A stretch of DNA of 64,000 bases from an uncultured Clostridia bacterium (GCA_934757825.1 CAKVLP010000001.1:310001-374000), one strand, 5' to 3'; shown: positions 36,134 through 45,416, counted from the stretch's first letter. Numbers and translations are program-made. The notes: a model not told the origin generated them from the sequence alone.

Positions 36134-37471
36134 ATGTTAAATTTAAAAGAAACTTGGGATAAAACACTCGAAATACTAGAAAAGGAAGTTACGGTAGTTT
36201 CCTTTGACCTATGGATAAAAACACTAGAACCTGTTGAGATAAGAGATGGTGTTTTTTATTTAAGCGCAACCAGCGAATCGGCTAAAACCCGAGTTAAAAA
36301 ACTTCACTCCACCCAAATCAACTTGGCTTTAAAGGAAGTTAATCCAATAGTGACCGGTTTTGAAGTACTTGACCCGGACGAACTTAAAGAGTTTAGCGAA
36401 ACCAAAACCGAAAAGGTGGAGGACGAAAACCTTGACCTATGTAAGTTCCAAGAAAAATACACTTTTGACAGTTATGTTGTGGGAAACAGCAACAAGTTTG
36501 TATACGCTGCCGCACGTGGGGTTGCCGAAAACCCAACTGGAAAAATAAATCCGCTATTTATCTACGGCGGGTCGGGACTTGGAAAAACCCACTTACTACA
36601 CGCAATAGGCAATTATATTCGCAAAAACTTCCCAAAACTAAAAGTAATGTATGTAACTTGTGAGAATTTCACAAACGACTACATTGCAAGCCTTACAAGC
36701 GGGAAAGATTACGCAAATAGCAAGTTTAGGGAAAAATACAGAAATCTTGACGTACTTATTGTGGACGACATTCAGTTTATTTCTAAAAAGACCTCCACAC
36801 AAGAGCAATTCTTCCACACCTTTAACGACCTATATCAAAGCAACAAGCAAATTATAATCGCGTCCGACCGTCCACCTAAGGAAATTGAGACTTTGGAGGA
36901 CAGGTTAAAGACCCGTATGAGTATGGGGCTTATACAAGACGTACAGTCGCCAGATTTTGAGACCCGTCTTGCAATATTAAAGAAGAAAATTCAAGAGGAA
37001 AATTACAGTATTGACGACGAGGTTGTTAATTACATAGCCGAACACTGCGACACCAACATTCGTGAAATCGAGGGAATTCTTGCTAAGGTTTGGTTTATAG
37101 CAAAACTACTTGGAAAATCGACCGCAACTATGGAAGACGTGACCGAGGCGCTTAAAGACCACGTTTCGTCAAATAGATTATCCCTTAATAGTGATAAGAT
37201 AATTGATTGCGTGTGTAAATACTTTTCTATTTCCAAAGAAGATTTGCTTGGAAAGAAGAAAAACAAGGAAATTGTGGAACCAAGGCAAATATGTATGTAT
37301 GTAATTTGCGACCTACTTGACCTTCCGCTTACTTCAATTGGCGCTATATTTGGCGGAAAAGACCACACAACAGTAATTCACGCCCGCGAGAAAATTAGCG
37401 AAAAGATTAAGGAAAACAACCGCATCAAAGTAATTGTTAACGACATAAAATCTATGTGTCAAAATTCCTAA
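36134..37471 (+). CDS. dnaA: Chromosomal replication initiator protein DnaA
   Basis: This 445-aa AAA+ initiator binds DnaA boxes and opens oriC. Domain I is LKETWDKTLEILEKEVTVVSFDLWIKTLEPVE, followed by a short linker. Walker A is GGSGLGKTHLLHAIGN near residue 144, Walker B is LIVDDIQFI, and the domain IV signature is GGKDHTTVIHAREKI near the end. The ATG at 36134 (MLNLKETW, with TTGGAGC upstream) is chosen. A 66-codon in-frame extension runs back over recF and is rejected. It is followed by the DnaA-box-containing spacer and dnaN. Confidence 0.97.
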   Translation: MLNLKETWDKTLEILEKEVTVVSFDLWIKTLEPVEIRDGVFYLSATSESAKTRVKKLHSTQINLALKEVNPIVTGFEVLDPDELKEFSETKTEKVEDENLDLCKFQEKYTFDSYVVGNSNKFVYAAARGVAENPTGKINPLFIYGGSGLGKTHLLHAIGNYIRKNFPKLKVMYVTCENFTNDYIASLTSGKDYANSKFREKYRNLDVLIVDDIQFISKKTSTQEQFFHTFNDLYQSNKQIIIASDRPPKEIETLEDRLKTRMSMGLIQDVQSPDFETRLAILKKKIQEENYSIDDEVVNYIAEHCDTNIREIEGILAKVWFIAKLLGKSTATMEDVTEALKDHVSSNRLSLNSDKIIDCVCKYFSISKEDLLGKKKNKEIVEPRQICMYVICDLLDLPLTSIGAIFGGKDHTTVIHAREKISEKIKENNRIKVIVNDIKSMCQNS

Positions 37472-37524
37472 AATTAGTTTTTGATTACTCATAATTCGAC
37501 CGCTTTTTACTAAAAACTACAAAG

Positions 37525-37533
37525 TTATACACA
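37525..37533 (+). promoter_or_regulatory. DnaA box
   Basis: TTATACACA is a perfect match to TTATNCACA. Confidence 0.8.
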
Positions 37534-37663
37534 TTCGTTTTCACGTGATGTGACTAACTTGTTTAGTTTACTCACGAGTTGTGCACATTGTCACTTTCTA
37601 TATATAGTGGTGCGTCAACGAAGTTTAGGAGTTTTAGGTTACTATATATTGTGGTTTTTAAAG

Positions 37664-37680
37664 TTATCCACATATTCACA
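37664..37680 (+). promoter_or_regulatory. Paired DnaA boxes next to AT-rich element
   Basis: TTATCCACA is perfect, followed directly by ATATTCACA with one mismatch. Two head-to-tail boxes abut the AT-rich stretch, the arrangement expected at the edge of an unwinding element. Confidence 0.8.
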
Positions 37681-37800
37681 GTGTATATAATAAATAATAT
37701 TATTTAATTATGTTTAATAATAATTGGTGGGCAAGTTTGCCTCGTCAATTAAACATAAAAAATAAAATTTTAAAATTCAAATAAATATGATTAAATATTA

Positions 37801-37829
37801 TTGAATATAAAGTTTATTTAAGTTATAAT
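37801..37829 (+). promoter_or_regulatory. Promoter of dnaN
   Basis: TTGAAT (37801-37806) and TATAAT (37824-37829) are 17 bases apart, 27 bases before the dnaN ATG. Confidence 0.75.
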
Positions 37830-37856
37830 AGTTTTAACATTTAGGAGAGGAAATCT

Positions 37857-38957
37857 ATGAAAATTGTTTGTGAAGGATTAGAACTTAGTGATGCATTATT
37901 AAAGGTTTCTAAGGGTACAAGTAGCAAGACTACAAATCCTATTTTGGAGGGTATCAAACTTGCCACCGAAGAGGACAACCTTGTGCTTACTGCCACCGAT
38001 TTGGAACTTTCAATTGAGAAGACAATTCGCGCCGAAGTAAAACTTGAAGGCGAAACAGTTGTTCCTGGCAAACTATTTAATGAGTACATCAAAAAACTAA
38101 GCAACGAGCAAATAGAACTTAACCTTAACGAAAACAACGTGCTTAGCATTAAATACACCGACAGCGTAGGTAAAATTCAATGCCTTAATCCGCAAGAATT
38201 TCCACAGATTAAAAAGGTTGATTACAGCGAGTATTTTGAGATTACCCAAAACGACCTTAGAAACCTTATTAACAAGTCGATATTCAGTGTTGCGCAAGAG
38301 GACACAAGGCCAATACTTAAAGGTTGTAAATTAGAAGTTGCAAATGGTTTTGTAAAATCTATCGCCCTAGACGGATATAGGCTTGCTGTTGTTAAAAAGC
38401 CAGTAAAGAGTTCGACCAGCAATTTTAGTGTTATCGTGCCTGCACGTAGCCTAAACGAAATTTCAAAACTTCTAGCCGAAAGCGAAGATCTAGTAAAAGT
38501 GTTTATCCAGAAAAACTACTTAATGGTCGACCTAGACAACACAAAAATCACAACCCGTTTGCTTGACGGAAACTATATTGATTACAATCAAATTATTCCT
38601 AGCAATTTCACGACCGAGTTGGTGCTAAACAAACAACAACTTGCCGACGCCTTAGAGAGAGCATCGCTACTTTCTAGGATAGACAAAAACAACCTTGTTA
38701 AGTTTGAGATAAGCGACAGGGTTATGGTATTATCGAGCAAAAGCGAACTTGGCGACATTAAGGAAAACATCACAATTTCCCTTAAAGGAAACGACCTAGC
38801 AATTGCATTCAACGCAAGATATTTCTCCGAAGCGTTGCGTGTGACGACCGACGAATTTTTGAAGTTGAGTTTTTCGTCGAGTGTTGCGCCTTGCATTATC
38901 ACCGGAAACGAAAGCGACGAGTTTTTGTATTTGATTTTGCCAGTTAGGATTGTATAG
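37857..38957 (+). CDS. dnaN: DNA polymerase III beta subunit (sliding clamp)
   Basis: This 366-aa, three-domain clamp tethers the replicative polymerase to DNA. The start MKIVCEGLELSDALLKVSKG is typical. FSVAQEDTRPILKGCKLEV and ALDGYRLAV mark domain 2, and the C-terminus ending LILPVRIV closes the fold as in other DnaN proteins. AGGAGAGG lies just before the ATG. It follows oriC and has its own promoter. Confidence 0.97.
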   Translation: MKIVCEGLELSDALLKVSKGTSSKTTNPILEGIKLATEEDNLVLTATDLELSIEKTIRAEVKLEGETVVPGKLFNEYIKKLSNEQIELNLNENNVLSIKYTDSVGKIQCLNPQEFPQIKKVDYSEYFEITQNDLRNLINKSIFSVAQEDTRPILKGCKLEVANGFVKSIALDGYRLAVVKKPVKSSTSNFSVIVPARSLNEISKLLAESEDLVKVFIQKNYLMVDLDNTKITTRLLDGNYIDYNQIIPSNFTTELVLNKQQLADALERASLLSRIDKNNLVKFEISDRVMVLSSKSELGDIKENITISLKGNDLAIAFNARYFSEALRVTTDEFLKLSFSSSVAPCIITGNESDEFLYLILPVRIV

Positions 38958-38977
38958 CAAAAAAATTAAAAAATATC

Positions 38978-39006
38978 TTGACTTAACTGGTTTTATAAAT
39001 TATAAT
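38978..39006 (+). promoter_or_regulatory. Strong promoter of rpmH
   Basis: TTGACT (38978-38983) and TATAAT (39001-39006) are 17 bases apart, a near-consensus sigma-A promoter in front of the ribosomal protein gene and the block that follows. Confidence 0.82.
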
Positions 39007-39073
39007 TAAAACGCTTTAAAATTTTAAATAATAGTTTTTTACTATTTAATATATCAAAAGGAAGGATTACAAA

Positions 39074-39217
39074 ATGAAAAGAACTTATCAACCTAAGAAA
39101 AGACAAAGAGTAAAAGTTCACGGATTTAGAAAGAGAATGCAAACTGCTGGTGGCAGAAATGTAATCAAGAGAAGAAGAAACCGTGGCAGAAAAAGACTAG
39201 CAACATCAAATAAGTAA
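39074..39217 (+). CDS. rpmH: 50S ribosomal protein L34
   Basis: This 47-aa, Arg/Lys-rich ribosomal protein begins MKRTYQPKKRQRVKVHGFRK, continues with RMQTAGGRNVIKRRR, and ends with RGRKRLATSNK; all three blocks are hallmark L34. GAAGGA precedes the ATG. It is the first gene of the rpmH-rnpA-yidD-yidC-jag block. It lies on the same strand as dnaN, whereas in most Bacillota it diverges from dnaA. Confidence 0.97.
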   Translation: MKRTYQPKKRQRVKVHGFRKRMQTAGGRNVIKRRRNRGRKRLATSNK

Positions 39218-39225
39218 ATTATTTA

Positions 39226-39265
39226 AAAGTGTCTAATTGATTTTTAAGTTAGACACTATTTTTTA
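39226..39265 (+). terminator. Intercistronic terminator/attenuator between rpmH and rnpA
   Basis: The stem AGTGTCTAA/TTAGACACT is followed by ATTTTTTAA. It lies within an otherwise continuous operon and could lower rnpA expression relative to rpmH. Confidence 0.72.
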
Positions 39266-39279
39266 ATAAAGAGGCAGGT

Positions 39280-39624
39280 ATGTTAAAAAAACAGTTTAGG
39301 CTAACCAAACGCAAAATGTTTGGTTACATCTACAAAAACGGCGTATCTAAGTCGGGCAAAAACCTTGTGCTTTTATACACCCCAGTCAAAGCCAAAGGAT
39401 ATAAGGTTGGCTTTTCTGTTTCCAAAAAAATAGGCAAGGCTCATACCCGAAACCTTATTAAAAGACGTATGCGCGAGGCGTTTAAGTTGATTATGCCGGT
39501 GGTTAACACCAAGTTTAACTATGTAATCGTTGCAAAACCTAGTATTTGCGACAAAACATTTAACGAAATATATCAAGAAATGTTTCAAGTTTTCGAAAAA
39601 AGTGGTATGATTATAAATGAATAA
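39280..39624 (+). CDS. rnpA: Ribonuclease P protein component
   Basis: This 114-aa basic protein assists the RNase P RNA in maturing tRNA 5' ends. FRLTKRKMFGYIYKNG and KVGFSVSKKIGKAHTRNLIKRRMREAF carry the conserved RNR-type motif. GAGGCAGG precedes the start. The 3' end overlaps yidD by 8 bases, so these two are translationally coupled. Confidence 0.95.
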   Translation: MLKKQFRLTKRKMFGYIYKNGVSKSGKNLVLLYTPVKAKGYKVGFSVSKKIGKAHTRNLIKRRMREAFKLIMPVVNTKFNYVIVAKPSICDKTFNEIYQEMFQVFEKSGMIINE

Positions 39625-39895
39625 ATTTGTATACGTAATAACTTATCCTATTAGGTTATTGTTAGTAGGTTTAATTTATTTCTACAAAAAATGTATCTCC
39701 CCCCTACTCAAAGGAAACCACTGTCGTTTTCAGCCAACGTGTAGCACGTATATGCTCGACGCAATCGCCGAATGGGGCATTGTGCGAGGTGTGTGGCTGG
39801 GTACAAAACGCATTGTTAGGTGTAACCCACTTGGTAAGGGCGGGCTGGACTTAGTACCCTACAATTTAAAAGGAGATAAAAAATGGATTTTTTAA
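39617..39895 (+). CDS. yidD: Membrane protein insertion efficiency factor YidD
   Basis: This 92-aa protein supports YidC-dependent membrane insertion. YPIRLLLVGLIYFYKKCISPLL is the N-terminal amphipathic segment, and CRFQPTCSTYMLDAIAEWG with RIVRCNPLGKGGLDLVP is the family signature with its Cys residues. It overlaps rnpA by 8 bases at its start and yidC by 13 bases at its end. Confidence 0.95.
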   Translation: MNKFVYVITYPIRLLLVGLIYFYKKCISPLLKGNHCRFQPTCSTYMLDAIAEWGIVRGVWLGTKRIVRCNPLGKGGLDLVPYNLKGDKKWIF

Positions 39896-40923
39896 ACTTT
39901 CTGGGCGTTATAAACGCACCAACTGGTTTATGGGCGAAGATCATAAATTGGCTTGAAGGTGGAATTGCAAACTACGCGGTTGTGCTTATAGTTCTTACTT
40001 TGCTTATCAAAGTTGTTATGTTGCCATTCGACTTCTACAACAAAATCGTGACCAAGAAAAATATGCAAATGCAAGTTGAAATGAAACCCGAAATCGACAA
40101 GATTAACAAGTTATATGCCAACAATCCAAATATGAAAAACCAAAAGATGAGCGAGGTTTACAAAAAACACAACTTCAACATCTACGGCACCTGTTTTGGA
40201 ATGCTACTTTATATGGTTTTAACTATGGTTATATTCTTTACGCTATTTAGCACCCTTAACAAAATGAGTGCTTATAAGTTGTATCAAGAATACACTATCC
40301 TTAACGATACATATATTGTCACCGAGGCAAGCGCAAGAGAGGCTTACACTTCAAACCCTGTTGACGGCGTTACAATCGACGACTACATTAAAGGTGAGGC
40401 TGAAAAGGCTGTTGTAACAAAGTACGGCGAAATCAAAAACGGGTTTTTGTGGATTAAAAATATCTGGCGCCCTGACACAAGTGGAAAGGTTACGCTAGAC
40501 TACAACAATTTTGTTAAGACCACCAAAATCAACAAAGAAGAAATAACCCAAGAAAACTACGAAAAAATTATGAACCCAATTCAGGCTGAGTATAAGGGTT
40601 GGAACGGATACTTCCTACTTGCTATTCTAAATGGCGGATTGTCATTTTTAAGTATGTTTTTATCGGAATTGGTTTCCAAATCAAGAGCAAAGAAAAAGGG
40701 ACAACCTTATGTTAGCACCATGAACAAGTCGATGACCATAGTTATGCCTATCATTATGGCTTTGTTTATGATTTTCTATAACGCAGCATTTGGTATCTAC
40801 ATTCTAACCGGTTCGTTGTTTATGTGTGTTACTTCTCCGCTTATCACTATTATTATCGACAACATATTCGAGAAGAAAGCAAATAAAAACAAAAACAACA
40901 ACAAGCCTGAATATTCAAGGTAA
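39883..40923 (+). CDS. yidC: Membrane protein insertase YidC/OxaA
   Basis: This 346-aa insertase places membrane proteins with or without SecYEG. YAVVLIVLTLLIKVVMLPFDFYNKI is the first core span, followed by the cytoplasmic coiled region (EMKPEIDKINKLYANNPNMKNQKMSEVYKKH). FGMLLYMVLTMVIFFTLFSTL is the next span. A roughly 110-residue extracytoplasmic segment precedes the last spans, longer than in Bacillus SpoIIIJ. There is no obvious lipoprotein signal. The start overlaps yidD and has AGGAGAT in front. Confidence 0.93.
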   Translation: MDFLNFLGVINAPTGLWAKIINWLEGGIANYAVVLIVLTLLIKVVMLPFDFYNKIVTKKNMQMQVEMKPEIDKINKLYANNPNMKNQKMSEVYKKHNFNIYGTCFGMLLYMVLTMVIFFTLFSTLNKMSAYKLYQEYTILNDTYIVTEASAREAYTSNPVDGVTIDDYIKGEAEKAVVTKYGEIKNGFLWIKNIWRPDTSGKVTLDYNNFVKTTKINKEEITQENYEKIMNPIQAEYKGWNGYFLLAILNGGLSFLSMFLSELVSKSRAKKKGQPYVSTMNKSMTIVMPIIMALFMIFYNAAFGIYILTGSLFMCVTSPLITIIIDNIFEKKANKNKNNNKPEYSR

Positions 40924-40935
40924 GGAGAAAATATA

Positions 40936-41637
40936 ATGAGAACTATTGAAGTTACATCTACAAGTCTAGACAAAGCAATCGACAAAGGTCTTATGCTACT
41001 AGAAACCGAAAAAGAAAACGTGTCCATTAAAGTTTTGGAAGAAAATAAAACATTAAAGAAAGTTAAAATTGAAATGACCTTGTTTGAAAACGAGCAAGAG
41101 AAAAATGATTTTGAAGCAAAGTCTGTTAAGTCAGAAGTAAAAGTGGCTGAGAAAAAAGAACTTCATTACGACGCCGAACTTTCTAAACAAGTTTTAACCG
41201 CAACAAAGGAGTTTATGGAAGGTCTACTTAAAGTGTATGGCGGAGAAAATCATCTAGAAGTGACCGAGGAAGATAAGGACATTATGGTAAGAGTAAGTGG
41301 CGACAATATGGGCGGGCTTATTGGTTATCACGGCGACGCGCTAGACGCTTTGCAATATATCCTTAACACATTTATCCGCGATAAATTTAAAAACTACGAG
41401 CGCAAAATTTACGTTGACATCGAAAACTACCGCGCAAAAAGAGAAAACACTATTATCGATATGGCGCTAAGACTTGCAGATAAGGTTGTTAAAAACAAAC
41501 GAAGTATGAAACTAGAACCTATGAACCGCTATGAAAGAAAAATTATTCACTCCGCGCTTCAAAACAAAAATCACATCGGCACACACAGTGAAGGCACCGA
41601 TCCTACAAGATTTTTGGTTATTGATTACATCGCGTAA
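40936..41637 (+). CDS. jag: Jag/KhpB RNA-binding protein
   Basis: This 233-aa protein has three domains in the order expected for Jag: Jag-N (RTIEVTSTSLDKAIDKGLMLLE), a KH domain with GGLIGYHGDALDALQYI, and an R3H domain with MNRYERKIIHSALQ and HSEGTDPTRFLVI. Jag/KhpB binds RNA with KhpA and affects division and cell wall synthesis in Gram-positive bacteria. It follows yidC by 12 bases with AAGGAGA. A terminator follows. Confidence 0.95.
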   Translation: MRTIEVTSTSLDKAIDKGLMLLETEKENVSIKVLEENKTLKKVKIEMTLFENEQEKNDFEAKSVKSEVKVAEKKELHYDAELSKQVLTATKEFMEGLLKVYGGENHLEVTEEDKDIMVRVSGDNMGGLIGYHGDALDALQYILNTFIRDKFKNYERKIYVDIENYRAKRENTIIDMALRLADKVVKNKRSMKLEPMNRYERKIIHSALQNKNHIGTHSEGTDPTRFLVIDYIA

Positions 41638-41676
41638 GGCGGATTAAATCTAGTAAGGTTAATTAAAAAAAATATA

Positions 41677-41708
41677 AAGACCTAAAAATTAAGTTAGGTC
41701 TTTTTTTA
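41677..41708 (+). terminator. Terminator after jag
   Basis: The stem AAGACCTAA/TTAGGTCTT with a T run ends the rpmH-to-jag transcript. Confidence 0.85.
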
Positions 41709-41757
41709 TTTCAAAACAACTTTTTTAATTTAAACTATTTTAAAAATTATAATGTTG

Positions 41758-41766
41758 TGATATAAT
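41758..41766 (+). promoter_or_regulatory. Extended -10 promoter of mnmE
   Basis: TGATATAAT is an extended -10 element with no convincing -35, about 50 bases before the mnmE start. Confidence 0.5.
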
Positions 41767-41814
41767 GTAGCCGATTAAAAATAAAGTTAATTTTTATTAG
41801 GAAAACTAATCAAT

Positions 41815-43170
41815 ATGAAACAAAATACAATTTGCGCAATTTCCACAGCGATTGGTGTGGGCGGAATTTCAATAATTCGTGTGAGTGGCGACGACGCTTT
41901 AAAGGTTGTTGACAAGTTTTTTTCCGCCAAAAATATGGATATTTCAAATATCCAACCTAGATATATGTATCTTGGACATTTCAAATTAAATGGTTTTAGC
42001 GAGCAATGCCTTTGTGTGTATTTCAAAGCACCTTACACTTACACTGGCGAAGATTTGGTGGAGTTTCAGTGTCACGGTGGGGTCGCTATCACAAACCTTA
42101 TTTTAAAGACAATTATGTCTAGCGGTATTAGGCTTGCCGAGCCGGGCGAGTTTACAAAACGCGCGTTTTTAAACAAGAAAATTTCACTAGACGAAGCGGA
42201 AGGGGTTATTGATATTATCAATGCCGAAAGCGACAGCGAATTAAAGGCGGGTTACAACCTTTTGCAAGGAAATTTGCAAAGGGAAATCGCCTCAATTCAG
42301 AAAAATCTGACCGACACACTTGCTTTTATTGATGTTAATTTTGATTATCCCGAGTATGACATTGAGGATATTACAGCAAAAGAAGTACTTAACAGAATGT
42401 TACAACTTAAAGAGGATATTCTAAAAATCCGCAACACTGCTGACACTGGTATGACGATAAAAAACGGGTGTCGAGTTGTTATTTTAGGTAAGCCAAATGT
42501 TGGAAAGTCCAGCATTATGAATGCCCTACTTAATTTCGACCGCGCTATCGTGACTAATATTCAGGGCACTACGCGTGATACCTTGGAGGAAACGTACGTT
42601 TTTAATGGTGTTAAGTTTGTGGTTATCGACACGGCTGGTATTAGAGAAAGTGGCGATGTCGTGGAAAAAATTGGCGTCGATAGGTCGATTGATGCGGTTA
42701 ATAGAGCCGATATTGTGCTTTTGATTTTGGACGGAAGTGAAAATTTGTCCGATGAGGACAAAAGGATAGTTGACCTTGTCAGGGATAAAAAAGTCTTGGT
42801 TGTGCTTAACAAAAATGACCTTCCAAGTAAGGTCACTAAAAATGATTTGCCATTTAAAGATGTGCTTACATCTAGTGCACTCAACAAAAAAGGCATAACC
42901 GAAATTAAACAAAAATTATATGACATGGTTATTGACCAAAATATAATTCAATCAAACATTATCGTGACCAACACAAGGCACATAAATGCACTCGACCGCG
43001 CGCTTGCTAGTCTTGACGATGTGCTTACATCTCTCAATAATAATGTTTCGCTTGAACTTGTAAGTGTTGATATTTACAATGTTTGGAGTATTTTGGGCGA
43101 AATCACTGGCGAGACAAACAATGAGGAAATCATAAATTCAATATTTATGAATTTCTGTGTTGGAAAATAA
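41815..43170 (+). CDS. mnmE: tRNA modification GTPase MnmE
   Basis: This 451-aa GTPase works with MnmG to make the cmnm5 modification of U34 in tRNA. The N-terminal folate-binding domain shows NTICAISTAIGVGGISIIRVSG. The G domain has GKPNVGKSS near residue 224, DTAGIRE and NKND. The C-terminal FCVGK carries the catalytic Cys. Length is normal. mnmG follows after 138 bases. Confidence 0.96.
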   Translation: MKQNTICAISTAIGVGGISIIRVSGDDALKVVDKFFSAKNMDISNIQPRYMYLGHFKLNGFSEQCLCVYFKAPYTYTGEDLVEFQCHGGVAITNLILKTIMSSGIRLAEPGEFTKRAFLNKKISLDEAEGVIDIINAESDSELKAGYNLLQGNLQREIASIQKNLTDTLAFIDVNFDYPEYDIEDITAKEVLNRMLQLKEDILKIRNTADTGMTIKNGCRVVILGKPNVGKSSIMNALLNFDRAIVTNIQGTTRDTLEETYVFNGVKFVVIDTAGIRESGDVVEKIGVDRSIDAVNRADIVLLILDGSENLSDEDKRIVDLVRDKKVLVVLNKNDLPSKVTKNDLPFKDVLTSSALNKKGITEIKQKLYDMVIDQNIIQSNIIVTNTRHINALDRALASLDDVLTSLNNNVSLELVSVDIYNVWSILGEITGETNNEEIINSIFMNFCVGK

Positions 43171-43308
43171 CAAGGTAAATACTATAATGTATAATCAATT
43201 CGATTACAAGTTATAAAAAAAACCTTATTGAAATAAAAAAATAAACAAGAAAAACAATAATTACAGAAAAACAGATATAAATTTATATAAAAAATCAGGT
43301 ATACAAAA

Positions 43309-45174
43309 ATGATTATTACAGATTATGACGCCGTTGTAGTCGGAAGTGGTCACGCGGGTTGTGAAGCGTGTTTGGCGCTAGCTAGAAAAGGAGTAAAAAC
43401 AGTACTATTGACTTTAAATCTCGATAGTATTGCTTTTTTGGCTTGTAATCCAAGTATTGGTGGCACCGCAAAAGGACACTTGGTTTGTGAAATCGACGCG
43501 CTTGGTGGACAAATGGGTATCAACGCTGACAAGGCGACTATTCAAAGACGTATGCTAAATAGTAGCAAGGGTCCCGCTGTTCAGAGTTTGCGCGCTCAAA
43601 CGGATAAAATTAAATATCACACGTTTATGAAAGAGACTTTGGAAAACCAACCAAATCTTGATATAAAACAAGCCGAAGTGAGCGAACTTGTGGTAGAAGA
43701 CGGCAAACTTACTGCTGTTAAAACTGCGCAGGGTCAAACTTTTATATGTAAAACCGCAGTAATTTGCACTGGTGTTTACCTTAATAGCCGTATTATCGTG
43801 GGCGAATATCTCAAAAATGAGGGTCCAAATGGTTTTTCCAACGCAAGTTATCTTACTAAAAATCTCTTGGATTTGGGTTTTAAGATTGTTAGATTCAAAA
43901 CTGGCACTCCCGTTAGAATTTATAACAACACAGTCGATTACACTAAGGTAGAAGTGCAAAAGGGTGAGGACGGAATACAGTGCTTTTCGTTTATGACCAA
44001 AAAAGAACCTAAAAATGTGGCGGATTGTTGGTTAACCTATACCACTAAGGATACTAAGGATATTATTCTTAAAAATTTGGATAAAGCGCCTATGTATAGC
44101 GGCGTTATTAAAAGCGAAGGTCCTAGATATTGTCCTAGTATTGAGACAAAAATTGTAAGATTTTCCGATAAGGAAAGACACCAACTTTTCCTAGAACCAG
44201 AAGCGCTTAGTACAAATGAAATGTATGTACAAGGATTATCCACAAGTATGCCGGTTGATATCCAACAGCAGATTGTTCATAGTGTAGAGGGACTTGAAAA
44301 AGCAAAAATTATGCGCGACGCCTATGCTATTGAATACGACGCAATTGACCCTACCCAACTTTACCCTACGCTAGAATGTAAATTCGTAAAAGGTCTATAT
44401 TTCGCTGGACAGATTAACGGAACAAGTGGATATGAAGAGGCAGGCGCACAAGGAATAATTGCAGGTATCAATGCTGGCCAGTATGTAGTAGGTAAAGAAC
44501 AACTTGTATTAAAAAGAAATGAGGCATATATTGGAGTGTTGATTGACGACCTTGTAAGCAAGGGTACCAACGAACCATATCGTATGATGACCTCACGCGC
44601 AGAGTATCGCTTATGGTTAAGACAGGATAATGCTGACATTAGGCTTACAGATATTGGCAGAAAGTATGGACTTGTTGACAAAAAGAGATATAATAACTTT
44701 AAAACCAAAATGCAACAAATTGATGAAGTAAAAAGATTTTGCGAACAAAGATTTAATTCAAAAAGTGATTTGGCAAAATTACTTTCGTCCAAAGGTGAAA
44801 TATTTACTTCGACCGGAATGACTATTTTTGAGTCTTTAAAGAGAAATACTATTTTCTTTACTGACTTATTGCCTTTATTCCAAGAATTGACTAAATACCC
44901 TACGGCTGTATTAAAACAAGTTGAGATAATGGCTAAATATGAGGGATACCTTGTAAGGCAGGAAAAGCAAATTGAGCAAAGCCTAAAACAAGAAAATATG
45001 CTTATTCCAATTGAAATAAATTTTGATGAGATAAAAGGACTTAGAAAAGAGGCTCAACAAAAACTAAATAAAATAAAACCACTTAATATTGGTCAGGCAA
45101 GCCGTATATCTGGAATTAGCCCAGCCGATATCTCAGTTTTGATTGTTTATATTAAAACGATCTATAATAAATAA
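43309..45174 (+). CDS. mnmG: tRNA modification FAD enzyme MnmG (GidA)
   Basis: This 621-aa FAD enzyme partners MnmE. The dinucleotide motif is DAVVVGSGHAGCEACLALARKG. ACNPSIGGTAKGHLVCEIDALGGQMG, ALSTNEMYVQGLSTSMPVDIQ and FAGQINGTSGYEEAGAQG are family blocks. The C-terminal helical MnmE-binding domain ends RISGISPADISVLIVYI. Base composition seems to become more AT-rich in its second half. No terminator is seen between it and mnmE. Confidence 0.97.
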   Translation: MIITDYDAVVVGSGHAGCEACLALARKGVKTVLLTLNLDSIAFLACNPSIGGTAKGHLVCEIDALGGQMGINADKATIQRRMLNSSKGPAVQSLRAQTDKIKYHTFMKETLENQPNLDIKQAEVSELVVEDGKLTAVKTAQGQTFICKTAVICTGVYLNSRIIVGEYLKNEGPNGFSNASYLTKNLLDLGFKIVRFKTGTPVRIYNNTVDYTKVEVQKGEDGIQCFSFMTKKEPKNVADCWLTYTTKDTKDIILKNLDKAPMYSGVIKSEGPRYCPSIETKIVRFSDKERHQLFLEPEALSTNEMYVQGLSTSMPVDIQQQIVHSVEGLEKAKIMRDAYAIEYDAIDPTQLYPTLECKFVKGLYFAGQINGTSGYEEAGAQGIIAGINAGQYVVGKEQLVLKRNEAYIGVLIDDLVSKGTNEPYRMMTSRAEYRLWLRQDNADIRLTDIGRKYGLVDKKRYNNFKTKMQQIDEVKRFCEQRFNSKSDLAKLLSSKGEIFTSTGMTIFESLKRNTIFFTDLLPLFQELTKYPTAVLKQVEIMAKYEGYLVRQEKQIEQSLKQENMLIPIEINFDEIKGLRKEAQQKLNKIKPLNIGQASRISGISPADISVLIVYIKTIYNK

Positions 45175-45400
45175 CCCCACTGTCTTAATAGATGTATAAT
45201 AAATAATGTTACTATTATAATAGTTGTATAATAAAAAACCTTACAAATTCATTTGATATTAACGCGCGTGTAATAATCATGTCACAATTGTATTTGTATT
45301 ATATATGACTTATATTAAATACAATTATTACTTATTTCTAATGTGTATTCGCTTTCTAATGTGTATCCGCAAAATAATTTTTAGTGTACTTTACTAAAAA
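45175..45400. other. AT-rich spacer after mnmG
   Basis: This noncoding stretch has a perfect 14-base palindrome ACTATTATAATAGT at 45211-45224 and a repeated GTATAATAAA on either side. No clear terminator or gene is seen. Together with 45417-45624 it forms the mnmG-rsmG gap around the first parS. Confidence 0.45.
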
Positions 45401-45416
45401 TGTTTCACGTGAAACA
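45401..45416. promoter_or_regulatory. parS: parS centromere site 1
   Basis: TGTTTCACGTGAAACA is a perfect 16-base parS, the ParB loading site. Its flanks extend the palindrome to 24 bases with AAAA/TTTT. Confidence 0.95.

Larger units (their letters stand above)
37472..37800. other. oriC: Probable replication origin oriC (dnaA-dnaN spacer)
   Basis: The noncoding dnaA-dnaN spacer carries two perfect DnaA boxes (TTATACACA at 37525-37533, TTATCCACA at 37664-37672) and near-matches TTGTGCACA at 37579-37587 and ATATTCACA at 37672-37680. A long AT-only stretch directly after the last pair (37681-37730) could be the unwinding element. Gene polarity in the window switches near here, as expected for bidirectional replication. 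Confidence 0.85.

Noticed and set aside
37538..37553. parS-like TTTTCACGTGATG in oriC
   Set aside because: Only the central 10 of 16 positions match, far from the perfect sites elsewhere.
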